A DNA stretch of 43,809 bases from Bacteroidaceae bacterium (GCA_017529865.1 JAFXNA010000018.1:169138-212946); one strand, 5' to 3'. Counted from the first letter of the stretch, positions 16,016-25,769 are shown. The notes: a model not told the origin generated them from the letters alone. Made by a program: numbers and translations.

Positions 16016-16774
16016 ATGGCTAAGAATATAAGTGTAACTATAAAGTTCTGGAAGCAGAACGGTCCGAAGGACAAGGGCCACTTCGAAACTCACGATCTGA
16101 AGAACATCCCAGACGATACCTCGTTCCTCGAGGCCCTCGACATCATGAACGAGGAACTCATCGCTGCTGGTAAAGAGCCATTCGTATTCGATCACGACTG
16201 TCGTGAAGGAATCTGCGGTATGTGCTCCCTCTATATCAACGGTACGCCTCACGGCAAGACCGAGCGCGGTGCCACCACCTGTCAGCTCTACATGCGCCGC
16301 TTCAAGAATGGCGAGACCATCACCGTAGAGCCATGGCGCTCAGCAGGATTCCCTGTTATCAAGGACTGTATGGTCGACCGCACAGCCTTCGACAAGATTA
16401 TCCAGGCAGGCGGCTATACCACCGTCCGCACCGGTGCCCCACAGGATGCCAACGCCATCCTCATTCCGAAACAGGATGCCGACGAGGCTATGGACTGCGC
16501 ATCATGCATCGGTTGTGGTGCCTGCGTCGCTGCATGTAAGAACGGTTCAGCAATGCTGTTTGTCAGTTCAAAGGTGAGCCAACTCGCACTCCTGCCACAG
16601 GGACGTCCCGAAGCAGCCAAGCGTGCCAAAGCCATGGTAGCCAAGATGGACGAACTCGGCTTCGGTAACTGCACCAACACCCGTGCCTGCGAGGCCGTAT
16701 GTCCGAAGTGCGAAACTATCGCCAACATCGCCCGCCTGAACCGCGAGTTCATCAAGGCAAAGCTGGCCGACTAA
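16016..16774 (+). CDS. sdhB: Succinate dehydrogenase/fumarate reductase iron-sulfur subunit
   Basis: 252 residues. The N-terminal ferredoxin-like domain binds [2Fe-2S] through Cys62, Cys67, Cys70 and Cys89 ([10 protein letters not shown], then TTCQLYM). The C-terminal domain carries [14 protein letters not shown] (161-174) and [14 protein letters not shown] for the [4Fe-4S] and [3Fe-4S] clusters. It passes electrons from SdhA flavin to the SdhC haems. All cluster ligands are intact, so the complex should work despite the inserted element upstream. The ATG is 7 nt after the right arm of that element, so translation initiation may depend on sequence supplied by it. Confidence 0.97.
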   Translation: MAKNISVTIKFWKQNGPKDKGHFETHDLKNIPDDTSFLEALDIMNEELIAAGKEPFVFDHDCREGICGMCSLYINGTPHGKTERGATTCQLYMRRFKNGETITVEPWRSAGFPVIKDCMVDRTAFDKIIQAGGYTTVRTGAPQDANAILIPKQDADEAMDCASCIGCGACVAACKNGSAMLFVSSKVSQLALLPQGRPEAAKRAKAMVAKMDELGFGNCTNTRACEAVCPKCETIANIARLNREFIKAKLAD

Positions 16775-16794
16775 ACCATTTATATATAAATAAG

Positions 16795-16825
16795 GTAGTG
16801 AGGCCATCGTGCCTCACTATTTTGT
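16795..16825 (+). terminator. Intrinsic terminator of the sdh operon
   Basis: AGTGAGGC (16797-16804) pairs with GCCTCACT (16811-16818) around a 6-nt loop, followed by ATTTTGTTTT. It ends the sdh transcript 20 nt after sdhB. An ATG at 16809 lies in the loop and is therefore unlikely to start the next gene. Confidence 0.85.
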
Positions 16826-16868
16826 TTTAGTGTTTGAGGGAATCTATTGTATATTAATTAGTAGTGTT

Positions 16869-17471
16869 ATGGATAAGAAGTGTATTTTATGCTTGATTCT
16901 CTGCGTCGGTTTCTTATCAGCTAACGCACAAAAAGCAGAAATGTATTTTGAGACAGAGAATCCAATAGAGTTTGATAATAGCAAATTCTATTTGGGTTGG
17001 AGTTCTCACCCTATAGATGGTTTCTATCTGCAAGAGTACTTTGTCGAGGGAGAATCTGGAGAAAATTTCACTAGAATGTTTTCAATACATCTTATAGAAA
17101 ACAAAAATACAACAGATAATATAATTGATGTAGCTTTAAGGATGAAAGCTGCTGAGCTAGATGAACGTAAAAAGACAGATAAGTATTGCAACTTTACTGT
17201 TTTTAAAAAAGATGACAAACTTTTGCTTGATTTTCTTGTCAGCAATGCTGATAGCAGTAATGTAGATAAGCCTCTTGTTATTGAGTGGAATGTTTATTAT
17301 TTTAAGGAACAGAAAGTAGGTCAGAAGTCATATGTGATGATTTCATTCTATTCTCATCAAGCTTCTAGCGATAAAATTCCTTCTCTTATACGGTCTATTC
17401 CCAATCGAAGGGATGCCATCTTCACTGAACTATCAGAAAAAAACATTGCAATTAAGAAGGTTAAGGATTAA
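16869..17471 (+). CDS. Secreted protein of unknown function, AT-rich gene
   Basis: About 200 residues from the ATG at 16869, which opens directly into a signal peptide (MDKKCILCLILCVGFLSANA). An in-frame ATG at 16809 would put 20 odd residues before it and lies in the sdh terminator. The mature protein is polar with many Lys, Asp and Asn and a likely beta-rich core (FYLGWSSHPIDGFYLQEYFV, then FTRMFSIHLIE). No family is recognised. Codons are AT-rich (AAA, GAT, TTT, TTA) and unlike the GC-richer sdh genes, which hints at a different origin. No consensus promoter was seen. Confidence 0.7.
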   Translation: MDKKCILCLILCVGFLSANAQKAEMYFETENPIEFDNSKFYLGWSSHPIDGFYLQEYFVEGESGENFTRMFSIHLIENKNTTDNIIDVALRMKAAELDERKKTDKYCNFTVFKKDDKLLLDFLVSNADSSNVDKPLVIEWNVYYFKEQKVGQKSYVMISFYSHQASSDKIPSLIRSIPNRRDAIFTELSEKNIAIKKVKD

Positions 17472-17539
17472 CTAACAGATAAAAACAAAGCGCAGAACAA
17501 ATCTGCAACTCTCATAGCAGCACCAATAAACTATTACTT

Positions 17540-17983
17540 ATGACAGAAGAAAAGAAACTTGTGTTCGAAGATGCCCCATGGGGGTATCCGCTGTGCTTCA
17601 ATAATGAGTGTGAGAAGCGCAACCAGTGTATGCACTATTTAGTGGGTCAGGTAGCTCCTGCCAGTCTTCAACGTGGAAATGCAATTTATCCTTCTGCTTG
17701 GAAGGATGGCAATTGCCGTTTCTTCTGCGAGAAACGACTTGTTCGTATGGCCTGGGGCTTCGACAGTCTGTATCGTCATCTGACGCGAGGGCAGGCCTCT
17801 GACGTAAGAGGTAGTATTCGCTCCTATTTTGGTAGTGGCATGAGTGCTTATTACCGCTACCACCACGGCGAGCGCTTGCTGTCTCCAAAACAGCAGCAGG
17901 AAATACTCGATATCATGGCTCGCTTCGGCTATGCTGAGGGAGCAGAATTCGATCACTACGTCCTCTCTTATGACTTTACCTAA
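17540..17983 (+). CDS. DUF6078-like protein
   Basis: 147 residues with the pattern of the DUF6078 family of Bacteroides/Prevotella: PLCFNNECEKRNQCMHYLVG near the N-terminus with spaced cysteines, CRFFCEKRLVRMAWGFDSLY, an acidic/basic helix, and the closing block YYRYHHGERLLSPKQQQEI and EFDHYVLSYDF. Function is unknown. Cys28, Cys34 and nearby Cys residues could bind metal. There is no signal peptide. It starts 68 nt after the preceding gene and converges on the DUF4861 gene, with an array of four palindromes between them. Confidence 0.8.
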   Translation: MTEEKKLVFEDAPWGYPLCFNNECEKRNQCMHYLVGQVAPASLQRGNAIYPSAWKDGNCRFFCEKRLVRMAWGFDSLYRHLTRGQASDVRGSIRSYFGSGMSAYYRYHHGERLLSPKQQQEILDIMARFGYAEGAEFDHYVLSYDFT

Positions 17984-17996
17984 GTATCGATAAGAT

Positions 17997-18078
17997 TCCC
18001 CTAAGGGGGAAAGGTCTTTCCCATTAAGGGGAATAATCTTTCCCACGTAGGGGAAAAAGTGTTCCCTCCTTGGGAAAA
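17997..18078. repeat. Array of four short palindromes between convergent genes
   Basis: Four dyads of the form TTyCCC-N4-GGGgAA follow each other at about 21-23 nt spacing: TTCCCCTAAGGGGGAA (17997-18012), TTTCCCATTAAGGGGAA (18018-18033), TTTCCCACGTAGGGGAAA (18039-18055) and TTCCCTCCTTGGGAAA (18062-18077). The stems match while the central 4 nt differ. They may act together as terminators for both converging genes, or be a mobile palindrome that has multiplied. Related palindromes lie at 36250-36417 and inside the gene at 42204-42965. Confidence 0.75.
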
Positions 18079-18088
18079 ATGGAAAACA

Positions 18089-19345
18089 CTACGCTTTAAT
18101 CGTAATTTTCAGGGGATTGCGTACCTGAAGAGCAAAGGTATTGAGGTAAGCCTCCCAATCTGTCAACGAAAAAATGCTGGTTTCTTCGTTCCGATCCCAA
18201 GCAGAACCGAAATAATAGGTGAACGGAGTCGTATCAGTAACCGACGAAATGGCTAAAATATGCCCGTATGCTCCGGGAAGTCCGTTTTCTGCCTGATATT
18301 TCATCTCATTCATCGTCTGGGGGAACACGGTGCCCACATAGATGTGTCCAAAGTCCTGATTCTGCTTCGCGCGATATTTTTCCTTGTATTGGTTAGGATC
18401 GCCCAAGTCTTCGTAGCACATGTAGCCTCCAGCATTATTCTGAACATATGCATTTGGATTCTCATTATGAACTACAATGCCGACAGCGAGGGATGAAGGG
18501 CGAGTCAGTCCAGAGTAGCTGACAATTGCTTTATTGAGGTGCGAACCTGCATCGAGACTGATGATACGAGTCTCAAAAACCGCCATTCCATCGATGTTTT
18601 CTGTTCCGTAAGACAACTTTACAGTGAAGCGCAGAGGGCCTCGGTCAAGAATCTCATACGATGTATAACAGCGAGGATACATAATCTTTTCGTTCACATA
18701 GAGGGCTGCAGTTCCACATCCAAGGGTGGAGCCTACTTTGTAGCAATCCATCCCATCCCCATGATCCACGTGGTAGCTAATTACATTATAGAGGTCGTCT
18801 GCCATATCTCCTTGTCCGATACTGCGCAATTTCTGGATAGCACGCTGGATATCGGGATCGAGTTCGTTGGCATAGCGTTTTTCGACGATGAGGCGTGAAG
18901 TGCGTTTGTTCCACACATCATATCCCCATGCACGCTCTCCGCTACGCTGCAGGGCTGGTCCATAGCAGCGGAAGGCCACTCGGTCGTTCTCCCACGCCAT
19001 ATCGTCGACACGTTCAGGAAACTGACGCCCAAAGACTTTTGCTTCGTAAGTAGCAGGTTGACCCTTCTTGGCATAATATATAGCCTTTCCTTTGGCTGGC
19101 ACACCTACAGGAAAGATGAGCTTCCCATCATAGGTAAGCTGGCTGGGTACTTCCTTTCCGTCTGCATCGGTGATGAAGAAGGTAGAGGTGCCATCAAGTT
19201 TGTCCTGAATCAGACTAACGTCAACCTCAGCCAACTCCGTAGCACGTGGGATAGGGAGTGAATTCGTAACCGTGATAGCAACACGATCGGCTGCAGGTAA
19301 AATTAAAAAATTAAAGAATGTAAAAATTAAAACAATATATTTCAT
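18089..19345 (-). CDS. Exported DUF4861 protein
   Basis: About 418 residues from the ATG at 19345 (MKYIVLIFTFFNFLILPAADR, signal peptide); a start at 19363 would overlap RNase R. It matches the DUF4861 family: the opening ITVTNSLPIPRATELAEVD, the ERVDDMAWENDRVAFRCYGP block, YGYDVW-like AWGYDVWNKR, and the YHVDHGDGMDCYKVG stretch. The family is often found with genes for degrading pectin or rhamnogalacturonan and is thought to be carbohydrate-active, but no activity can be assigned. No such locus surrounds it here. It starts 7 nt after RNase R and may be co-transcribed with it. Confidence 0.85.
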   Translation of the reverse strand: MKYIVLIFTFFNFLILPAADRVAITVTNSLPIPRATELAEVDVSLIQDKLDGTSTFFITDADGKEVPSQLTYDGKLIFPVGVPAKGKAIYYAKKGQPATYEAKVFGRQFPERVDDMAWENDRVAFRCYGPALQRSGERAWGYDVWNKRTSRLIVEKRYANELDPDIQRAIQKLRSIGQGDMADDLYNVISYHVDHGDGMDCYKVGSTLGCGTAALYVNEKIMYPRCYTSYEILDRGPLRFTVKLSYGTENIDGMAVFETRIISLDAGSHLNKAIVSYSGLTRPSSLAVGIVVHNENPNAYVQNNAGGYMCYEDLGDPNQYKEKYRAKQNQDFGHIYVGTVFPQTMNEMKYQAENGLPGAYGHILAISSVTDTTPFTYYFGSAWDRNEETSIFSLTDWEAYLNTFALQVRNPLKITIKA

Positions 19346-19352
19346 AATAGGT

Positions 19353-21545
19353 CTATTTTGCATATTTCTTAATAAAGTCGAAATCCAAAGTTTTACGGAA
19401 TAGGTTCGCTTTTGCTACTTTGATACGTATCTCATCACCAATAGAGAACCGATGATGGGATTTGCGTCCGATAAGGCAATAGTTCTTATCGTCGAAGTCG
19501 AATGTCTCATCGGCAGCCAAGAATCGGACAGCGATGAAACCTTCGCAATGGTTCTCATTGATTTCAGCATAGATACCCGCTTCGGTCACACCACTGATGC
19601 GAGCATCGTATTCCTCACCCAGTCGCTCGCTCATATATTCCACCTGCTTATACTTGATAGAAGCACGCTCAGCAGCGGTAGCCAATTGTTCCATCGCTGA
19701 ACTATGTTCACACAAGCCTTCATATTTCTTTTGGCTCGCACTCGCACCTCCTTCCGCATACCGAGTCAAGAGACGGTGAACCATAAGGTCGGGATATCGA
19801 CGTATAGGTGACGTGAAATGAGTATAGTAGTCGAATGCCAAACCATAGTGGCCTATGTTATGTGTGCTATATTTGGCTTTCATCATCGCACGAAGTGACA
19901 CATTCTCTACCAGATTCTGTATCTTATCACCACGAACATCCATCAGCAGTTTGTTGATACTCTTAGCCACTTCTGTCTTCGAACCTTGCGTGATGATGTT
20001 GTATTTGAATCGCTTGACAAACTGTGCCAAATTATCAAGTTTCCCAGGATCGGGCAGGTCGTGTACACGATAAGGAAGCACTTTGGCTTTCTGGCCTTTC
20101 TTTACCTTTCCAACACTCTCAGCCACTGTGCGATTAGCCAGCAGCATGAATTCCTCCACCAGTTTGTTTGCATCTTTAGCCACTTTGAAGTAAACGCTGA
20201 TTGGTTTACCCTTCTCATCGATTTCGAAACGAATCTCTTCGCGGTCGAAATCAATAGCTCCTGTGTACATACGGTTGGCTTTCAGTTTGTGAGCCATACG
20301 ATTGAGGGTAATCAACTCATTACAGTACTCACCTGTCCGCTTGTTGGCTGCTACAGGGATGTGTCCCTCTATATCATCTGCCTCACCGTTCTGTTCGAGA
20401 ATTTCCTGTACCTCCTCATACACAAATCGACGATTGCTACGAATGATGGTATGGACAATACGTGAACTGTATACCTTCGCATCTTCATCCATATCAAAGA
20501 TGACAGAAAATGCCAGCTTATCTTCGTCTGGTCGCAATGAACAGATATAGTTACAAAGCCGTTCAGGCAACATCGGAATGGTACGGTCAACCAAATACAC
20601 CGAAGTACCTCGTTGCTGTGCTTCTTTATCAATAATCGATCCTTCCAGCACATAATGCGACACATCCGCAATGTGAACACCTACTTCATAGTGTCCTTTC
20701 TCCAGTGGACGGATTGACAATGCGTCGTCGAAATCTTTAGCATCACGTGGGTCAATCGTGAAAGTCGTAACATTTCGAAAGTCCTCACGTTTTGCCACTT
20801 CTTCTGCAGGAATGACATCACTGATCTTATCAGCATAGCGTTCTACGTCTTTTGGATAGGAATATGGTAGTCCATATTCAGCCAGAATGGCATGCATCTC
20901 GGTTTCGTTCTCGCCTTCCTTACCGAAGATTTCTTTGACAACACCAATAGGGTTTCGGGTATTTTCCGGCCAATCAACAATTTGTACAGATGCCTTATCG
21001 CCATTCTTACCACCCTTCAACTGGTTTTCAGGAATGAACACATCATATGGCAAAGAACCATCAGGATGAACTAGAAACGCTACTCCGTGGCTGACCTGAA
21101 GCACACCCACAATAGGTTTGTTGCTACGCTCCAACACTTCGATAATCTCGCCATTCAAACGGTCCGACTTCTTTCGTGTAGCGAATATCGTCACTTTTAC
21201 CTTATCACCATTCAGCGCATGGAGGGTATCATCATCATTGATGAAGACGGAAAGTCCGTCAGTTGTCTCAACAAGATTGCGACGTCGTCCCATACACCGG
21301 AACACACCTTCTGCAACCTGTTTTGTTTGGCCGTTAAAAGCAATCTCGCCATCATAGTTGCGGAATATCTGGTCCTCGTCCAATAACTCATTGAGCACAT
21401 CCACACAAAGTATCTTTAATGGATGGGCAGTCAGTCGAAGCGAACTGAATAGTTGCTTCAGGGTGAACGTCTCGCGAGGACGACTCGACAGAAAGTCTAT
21501 TACTTTCTCTTTTAGCTGTTTCTTGTTGAGTTTCGAACGTGTCAT
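19353..21545 (-). CDS. rnr: Ribonuclease R
   Basis: 730-residue 3'-5' exoribonuclease of the RNB family that degrades structured RNA in the cytoplasm. An N-terminal helix-turn-helix-like region (1-75) and two cold-shock/OB domains (about 80-215) come first. The RNB catalytic domain follows with TIDPRDAKDFDDA at 264-275; Asp265, Asp271, Asp273 and Asp274 are the Mg-binding cluster. RGTSVYLVDRTIPMLPERLC and HFTSPIRRYPDLMVHR are RNB signatures. An S1 domain closes the protein (about 645-725, SGVTEAGIYAEI). The short C-terminal tail lacks the basic extension seen in E. coli. It lies 32 nt after dnaE. Confidence 0.97.
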   Translation of the reverse strand: MTRSKLNKKQLKEKVIDFLSSRPRETFTLKQLFSSLRLTAHPLKILCVDVLNELLDEDQIFRNYDGEIAFNGQTKQVAEGVFRCMGRRRNLVETTDGLSVFINDDDTLHALNGDKVKVTIFATRKKSDRLNGEIIEVLERSNKPIVGVLQVSHGVAFLVHPDGSLPYDVFIPENQLKGGKNGDKASVQIVDWPENTRNPIGVVKEIFGKEGENETEMHAILAEYGLPYSYPKDVERYADKISDVIPAEEVAKREDFRNVTTFTIDPRDAKDFDDALSIRPLEKGHYEVGVHIADVSHYVLEGSIIDKEAQQRGTSVYLVDRTIPMLPERLCNYICSLRPDEDKLAFSVIFDMDEDAKVYSSRIVHTIIRSNRRFVYEEVQEILEQNGEADDIEGHIPVAANKRTGEYCNELITLNRMAHKLKANRMYTGAIDFDREEIRFEIDEKGKPISVYFKVAKDANKLVEEFMLLANRTVAESVGKVKKGQKAKVLPYRVHDLPDPGKLDNLAQFVKRFKYNIITQGSKTEVAKSINKLLMDVRGDKIQNLVENVSLRAMMKAKYSTHNIGHYGLAFDYYTHFTSPIRRYPDLMVHRLLTRYAEGGASASQKKYEGLCEHSSAMEQLATAAERASIKYKQVEYMSERLGEEYDARISGVTEAGIYAEINENHCEGFIAVRFLAADETFDFDDKNYCLIGRKSHHRFSIGDEIRIKVAKANLFRKTLDFDFIKKYAK

Positions 21546-21577
21546 ATGATTGATATTTTATAATGCAAAATGCATAA

Positions 21578-24500
21578 TTAGTTTACTTGTAGCTCGATGA
21601 CGTCTGAGTGGTTATTAATATAATGTGCAAACTCACTCGATACCTCGATTGAACGATCTGCATGAAGTTCGATAGCTCGTTCGCCTGGTTCGTTGATAAC
21701 GAAGTCGAGTTTAGTCTTGCCCTTATATTTGTCCGCCAAATCTGTCAACTCACTTACCAACTCCATCGTCAGATTCTCCAGCGCAATCGTAAGCGTGATG
21801 CGTTCCAGCAACTGATTCTTCACTTCCGACAATAAATCAACCGATGTAATCGAAAGGTCAAGATAAGCCGATGTCTTCCAAGGCTGAACCACCTGTGCCC
21901 TTACAAAGATCGCTTCGTTTTCATTGAACAGATGCCGTATGTTGGTCCATTTCGCACCAAAGAGTTTAAACTGATGAGAACTTTTAAAACTTTCCAGTCT
22001 CACATATCCATAAGGCTTTCCATCCTTAGCTGACGTACCAGTCTTAACCTCTGTCACAATGCCTGCAAACGTAATCTCTGCTTTGGATTGCAGGCTTTTC
22101 AAGTCGTCCAACTCGTCAAGACTGGTATTGCAGACATGCTCAATAATGAACGAATATTCATCGAGCGGATGAGAAGACAGATAGATACCCACCAAATCGC
22201 GTTCTCTGTTCAGGCGCTCAATATCGCTCAAACGCAAGACTTCGCTTGGTAATGAAGGACGTACCGTTTCAACCTCCATTGCTCCAAACAAACCGAATTG
22301 CGCTTCGGATTTGTCTGCCTGATACTTATTTCCATAACGCATCAATGTATCCAGGAACAATTCGTTACCTACAGACGGGGAGAAGAAAAGTTCACGAGGA
22401 ACATTGAACGAATCGAAGGCTCCTGCCCAAATGAGATTTTCCATCGATTTCCGATTGAGCGAACTGTAGCTGATACGTTCAAATACATCGAAGAGGTCTT
22501 TAAACGGCCCGTTCTTTGTTCGCTCGTCAATGATGGATTGAGCAGCACTCTCGCCTACACCTTTTATCGCAGCAAGTCCGAAACGAATCTCTCCCTTCTG
22601 ATTCACACCAAAGTTCGCAAACGACTCATTGACATCCGGACCTAATGTGTCGATATTCATCGATTTACACTCATCCATCAGTTTTGTGATTTCTTTGATG
22701 TCATCACGACGGCGAGTCAACAATGCTGCCATAAACTCTGCTGGATAGTGTGCTTTCAGATAGGCTGTCTGGTATGCCACCCATGAATAGCATGCTGCGT
22801 GCGACTTATTGAACGCATACGAAGCAAACTTCTCCCAATCGCTCCATATCTGCTCCAGAGTCGCTTCATCGTGACCATTACGCTTACCTCCTTCGATGAA
22901 TTTGGGTTTCATCTCATCAACGATCTTCTTCTTCTTCTTTCCCATTGCTTTACGCAATGCATCACTCTCGCCTCGAGTGAAGTTTGCCAACTGACGCGAA
23001 AGCAACATCACCTGCTCCTGATAGACCGTTATGCCATACGTATCTTTCAGATATTTCTCCATACAAGGTATTGGATAAGTGATTGGCTCTTGTCCATTCT
23101 TGCGCTTGATAAAGTCTGGGATATAATCCATTGGGCCTGGACGATAGAGGGCATTCATCGCTATCAGGTCTTCAAATACAGTTGGATGCAATTCGCGCAG
23201 ATACTTCTGCATACCAGCCGATTCAAACTGGAATGTACCTACCGTCTGTCCCTTTTGGTAAAGTTGATAAGTCAGTTCATCGTCGATGGGGATTTTTTCC
23301 AGATCTATATCGATACCTTTCGTCAGTTTCACATTCTTGACAGCCTCCTTCTGCTCCGACAGCGTTTTCAGACCCAGGAAGTCCATCTTAATCAATCCTG
23401 TTGACTCAATCACGTGTCCGTCATATTGCGTCACAGCAGTCTTGATATCAGGGAAATCGGGGTCGTCAGCGGTACTGATAGGCACATGATCGGATATCGG
23501 GTCACGACAGATGATGAAACCACAAGCATGAATACCTACATTTCGAACGGTTCCTTCGAGCGTCTTTGCATATTTGATGGTGTTCGCCTCTCGAGGATCG
23601 ACCGAAAACTCCGCTTGCTGCAACTCCGGTGTATGTTTAATGGCATTGGGCAGATTCATCTTTTCCCCTTCAGGCAGACGGTCAGGAATGGCCTTACACA
23701 ACTGGTTCGTGCGGTCTAATGGTAGCTTTTCCACTCTCGCAACATCCTTGATGGAGTTCTTCGTTGCCATTGTTCCGTAAGTGATGATATGAGCACAATT
23801 CTCGTGTCCATACTTATCCATCACCCATTGCAACACCTTTCCTCGTCCATCATCATCGAAGTCAGTATCGATATCGGGTAAGGAAATACGGTCAGGATTC
23901 AGGAAACGCTCGAACAGCAAATCATATTTCAAAGGGTCTATCTTTGTAATACCTAAGCAATAAGCCACCACAGAGCCGGCAGCCGAACCACGTCCCGGAC
24001 CTACCCAGACACCCAATTTCTCACGGGCTGAATTGATAAAGTCCTGCACAATCAGGAAGTAGCCTGGAAATCCCATCGTCTTCATGATGTGCAGTTCGAA
24101 ACGGATTCGGTCATCCACTTCCTGACTGAGCGGCTTCCCGTAAATACGTTCCGCTCCTTCGTATGCAAGCTTAGCCAGATAGTCGGCTTCAAACTTGATG
24201 CGATACAACTTCTCGAAACCACCCAACTTATGGATTTTAGCCAGTCCTTCTTCCTCAGGGAGCTGATTTTCCCCGTTTTCATCGCTGGTAAACTCCTTAA
24301 ACAGGTCTTCTTCTGAGAATTTCTGACGCCATTGTTCCTCTGTTCCGAATTCCGATGGAATGGGATAAAAAGGCATAATCGGGTCGGAATCGAGATTATA
24401 GGTCGTACATTTATCTAAGATTTCAATCGTATTGCTCAGCGCCTCTGGAATATCGGCAAAGATTTCGTTCATCTCCTCCTTCGTCTTAAACCATTCCTGC

Positions 24501-25282
24501 TTGGAATAGATAAGGCGATTAGGGTCATCCAGGTCCTTACCAGTCGACAGACAAAGCAGATGGTCGTGAGCCTCAGCATCTTCTTCGTTCAAGAAGTGTA
24601 CATCGTTCGAGCAGATGAGTTTCACCCCGTATTCATGGGCCAACTCAATCAAAACCTTGTTGGCACGCTGTTGCATGACAAATGTTTCCCGATTGGCATG
24701 TTGGTTGGGGTTTTTCACTTCATGACGCTGGAGTTCTATGTAATAATCTTCCCCAAACACACTTTTATACCATTCAATCGCCTCGCGAGCTGCCTGAATA
24801 TTGTCTTGAAGGATGTTGCGCGGCACTTCTCCTGCGATACATGCCGAACAACAGATAATGCCCTCATGATAGGTCTTCAGGTCATCGTGGTCAGTTCGTG
24901 GTTTGTTATAAAAACCATCAACCCACGCACGGCTGACAATCTTTATCAGGTTATGATATCCTTGCTCGTTCTTGGCAAGAAGAATAAGGTGGTAACGACG
25001 ACGATCTTTGTCTTTATCGCGCCCTTCCTTCTTGTTGGGTGCCACATAGACCTCGCAACCGAAGATCGGTTTGAAGGGTTCCAGTCCGTCTTTCTTACGC
25101 TTTGCATTCACCTCATTACAGAGGTCAAAGTATTCCTTCACACCAAACATGTTGCCATGATCAGTAATGGCAAAACCACGCATATTGTTAGCGATAGCTT
25201 TGTCAATCAACTTCTGAATCTTGCAAGCGCCGTCAAGAATCGAGTATTCGGTATGTACGTGTAAGTGTACGAAATCTTCCAT
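21578..25282 (-). CDS. dnaE: DNA polymerase III alpha subunit
   Basis: 1234-residue replicative polymerase. The N-terminal PHP domain starts HLHVHTEYSILDG (6-18) with its metal-binding histidines intact. The palm holds GPGRGSAAGS (428-437) and LPDIDTDF (468-475), whose Asp470, Asp472 and Asp474 form the catalytic site region. HHH, OB-fold (ITFAGIVTEVKT) and tau-binding C-terminal parts follow. An acidic insert (about 321-345, SEEDLFKEFTSDENGEN) is a lineage-specific addition. The ATG at 25282 directly follows a block of AGTGAAR repeats that separates it from tsaE. The gene order tsaE-dnaE-rnr suggests co-transcription. Confidence 0.98.
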   Translation of the reverse strand: MEDFVHLHVHTEYSILDGACKIQKLIDKAIANNMRGFAITDHGNMFGVKEYFDLCNEVNAKRKKDGLEPFKPIFGCEVYVAPNKKEGRDKDKDRRRYHLILLAKNEQGYHNLIKIVSRAWVDGFYNKPRTDHDDLKTYHEGIICCSACIAGEVPRNILQDNIQAAREAIEWYKSVFGEDYYIELQRHEVKNPNQHANRETFVMQQRANKVLIELAHEYGVKLICSNDVHFLNEEDAEAHDHLLCLSTGKDLDDPNRLIYSKQEWFKTKEEMNEIFADIPEALSNTIEILDKCTTYNLDSDPIMPFYPIPSEFGTEEQWRQKFSEEDLFKEFTSDENGENQLPEEEGLAKIHKLGGFEKLYRIKFEADYLAKLAYEGAERIYGKPLSQEVDDRIRFELHIMKTMGFPGYFLIVQDFINSAREKLGVWVGPGRGSAAGSVVAYCLGITKIDPLKYDLLFERFLNPDRISLPDIDTDFDDDGRGKVLQWVMDKYGHENCAHIITYGTMATKNSIKDVARVEKLPLDRTNQLCKAIPDRLPEGEKMNLPNAIKHTPELQQAEFSVDPREANTIKYAKTLEGTVRNVGIHACGFIICRDPISDHVPISTADDPDFPDIKTAVTQYDGHVIESTGLIKMDFLGLKTLSEQKEAVKNVKLTKGIDIDLEKIPIDDELTYQLYQKGQTVGTFQFESAGMQKYLRELHPTVFEDLIAMNALYRPGPMDYIPDFIKRKNGQEPITYPIPCMEKYLKDTYGITVYQEQVMLLSRQLANFTRGESDALRKAMGKKKKKIVDEMKPKFIEGGKRNGHDEATLEQIWSDWEKFASYAFNKSHAACYSWVAYQTAYLKAHYPAEFMAALLTRRRDDIKEITKLMDECKSMNIDTLGPDVNESFANFGVNQKGEIRFGLAAIKGVGESAAQSIIDERTKNGPFKDLFDVFERISYSSLNRKSMENLIWAGAFDSFNVPRELFFSPSVGNELFLDTLMRYGNKYQADKSEAQFGLFGAMEVETVRPSLPSEVLRLSDIERLNRERDLVGIYLSSHPLDEYSFIIEHVCNTSLDELDDLKSLQSKAEITFAGIVTEVKTGTSAKDGKPYGYVRLESFKSSHQFKLFGAKWTNIRHLFNENEAIFVRAQVVQPWKTSAYLDLSITSVDLLSEVKNQLLERITLTIALENLTMELVSELTDLADKYKGKTKLDFVINEPGERAIELHADRSIEVSSEFAHYINNHSDVIELQVN

Positions 25283-25365
25283 ACTTCACTTTTCACTCTT
25301 CACTTTTCACTTCTTCACTCTTCACTTTTCATTTTTCATTTTTCACTTTTCACTTCTTCATTCTC
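25283..25365 (-). repeat. AGTGAAR tandem repeat between tsaE and dnaE
   Basis: On the minus strand about eleven units of 7 nt (AGTGAAA, AGTGAAG, AATGAAA, sometimes with one extra A) run from inside the 3' end of tsaE to the base before the dnaE ATG. The last TsaE residues (EEVKSEK) and its stop codon are made from the repeat. The purine-rich block next to the start codon could serve as a ribosome-binding region for dnaE. Confidence 0.75.
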
Positions 25366-25767
25366 CACTATCCTGCTTCCGTCGTCTTGCTCCTCAATCA
25401 TGACTTTCACCGTCTCTTCGGGCAGGAAATCGCCTATCAGCTCCGGCCACTCCATGAAACAGAGATTGTCGCTGTTGATATAGTCTTCGAACCCTATGTC
25501 GAGCACCTCTGCAGGTTTCTTGATGCGATAGAAGTCGAAGTGATAGATGGGGCATCCATTACCGTCCTCATATTCGTTCACAATCGCAAAGGTGGGCGAG
25601 TTGATCACATCTGTCACTCCCAGTTCTTCACATACCGCCTTGATGAAGGTAGTCTTTCCTGCGCCCATCTTGCCGTAAAAGGCAAATAGTTTATGGTCGC
25701 CCATTCCCTCAATAAACTGGCGGGCTGCCTCGTGTATATGTTCCAATGACGATATCGTGATATGCAT
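25336..25767 (-). CDS. tsaE: tRNA threonylcarbamoyladenosine biosynthesis ATPase TsaE
   Basis: 143-residue P-loop ATPase needed with TsaB, TsaC and TsaD for the t6A modification of ANN-decoding tRNAs. Walker A is GKMGAGKTT (32-40); [10 protein letters not shown] and [20 protein letters not shown] are family motifs, and [14 protein letters not shown] is the Walker-B-like end. The C-terminal tail after about residue 125 ([18 protein letters not shown]) is hydrophilic, and its last seven residues come from the repeat array that follows. It starts 2 nt after the porX stop. Confidence 0.95.
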   Translation of the reverse strand: MHITISSLEHIHEAARQFIEGMGDHKLFAFYGKMGAGKTTFIKAVCEELGVTDVINSPTFAIVNEYEDGNGCPIYHFDFYRIKKPAEVLDIGFEDYINSDNLCFMEWPELIGDFLPEETVKVMIEEQDDGSRIVENEEVKSEK

Positions 25768-25769
25768 CT

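Noticed and set aside
16809..16868. N-terminal extension of the secreted gene at 16869
   Set aside because: The upstream ATG lies in the loop of the sdh terminator, and the signal peptide begins at the ATG at 16869.
24560..25264. 234-codon open frame opposite dnaE
   Set aside because: Antisense to the conserved PHP domain of DnaE; no start signals or recognisable product.
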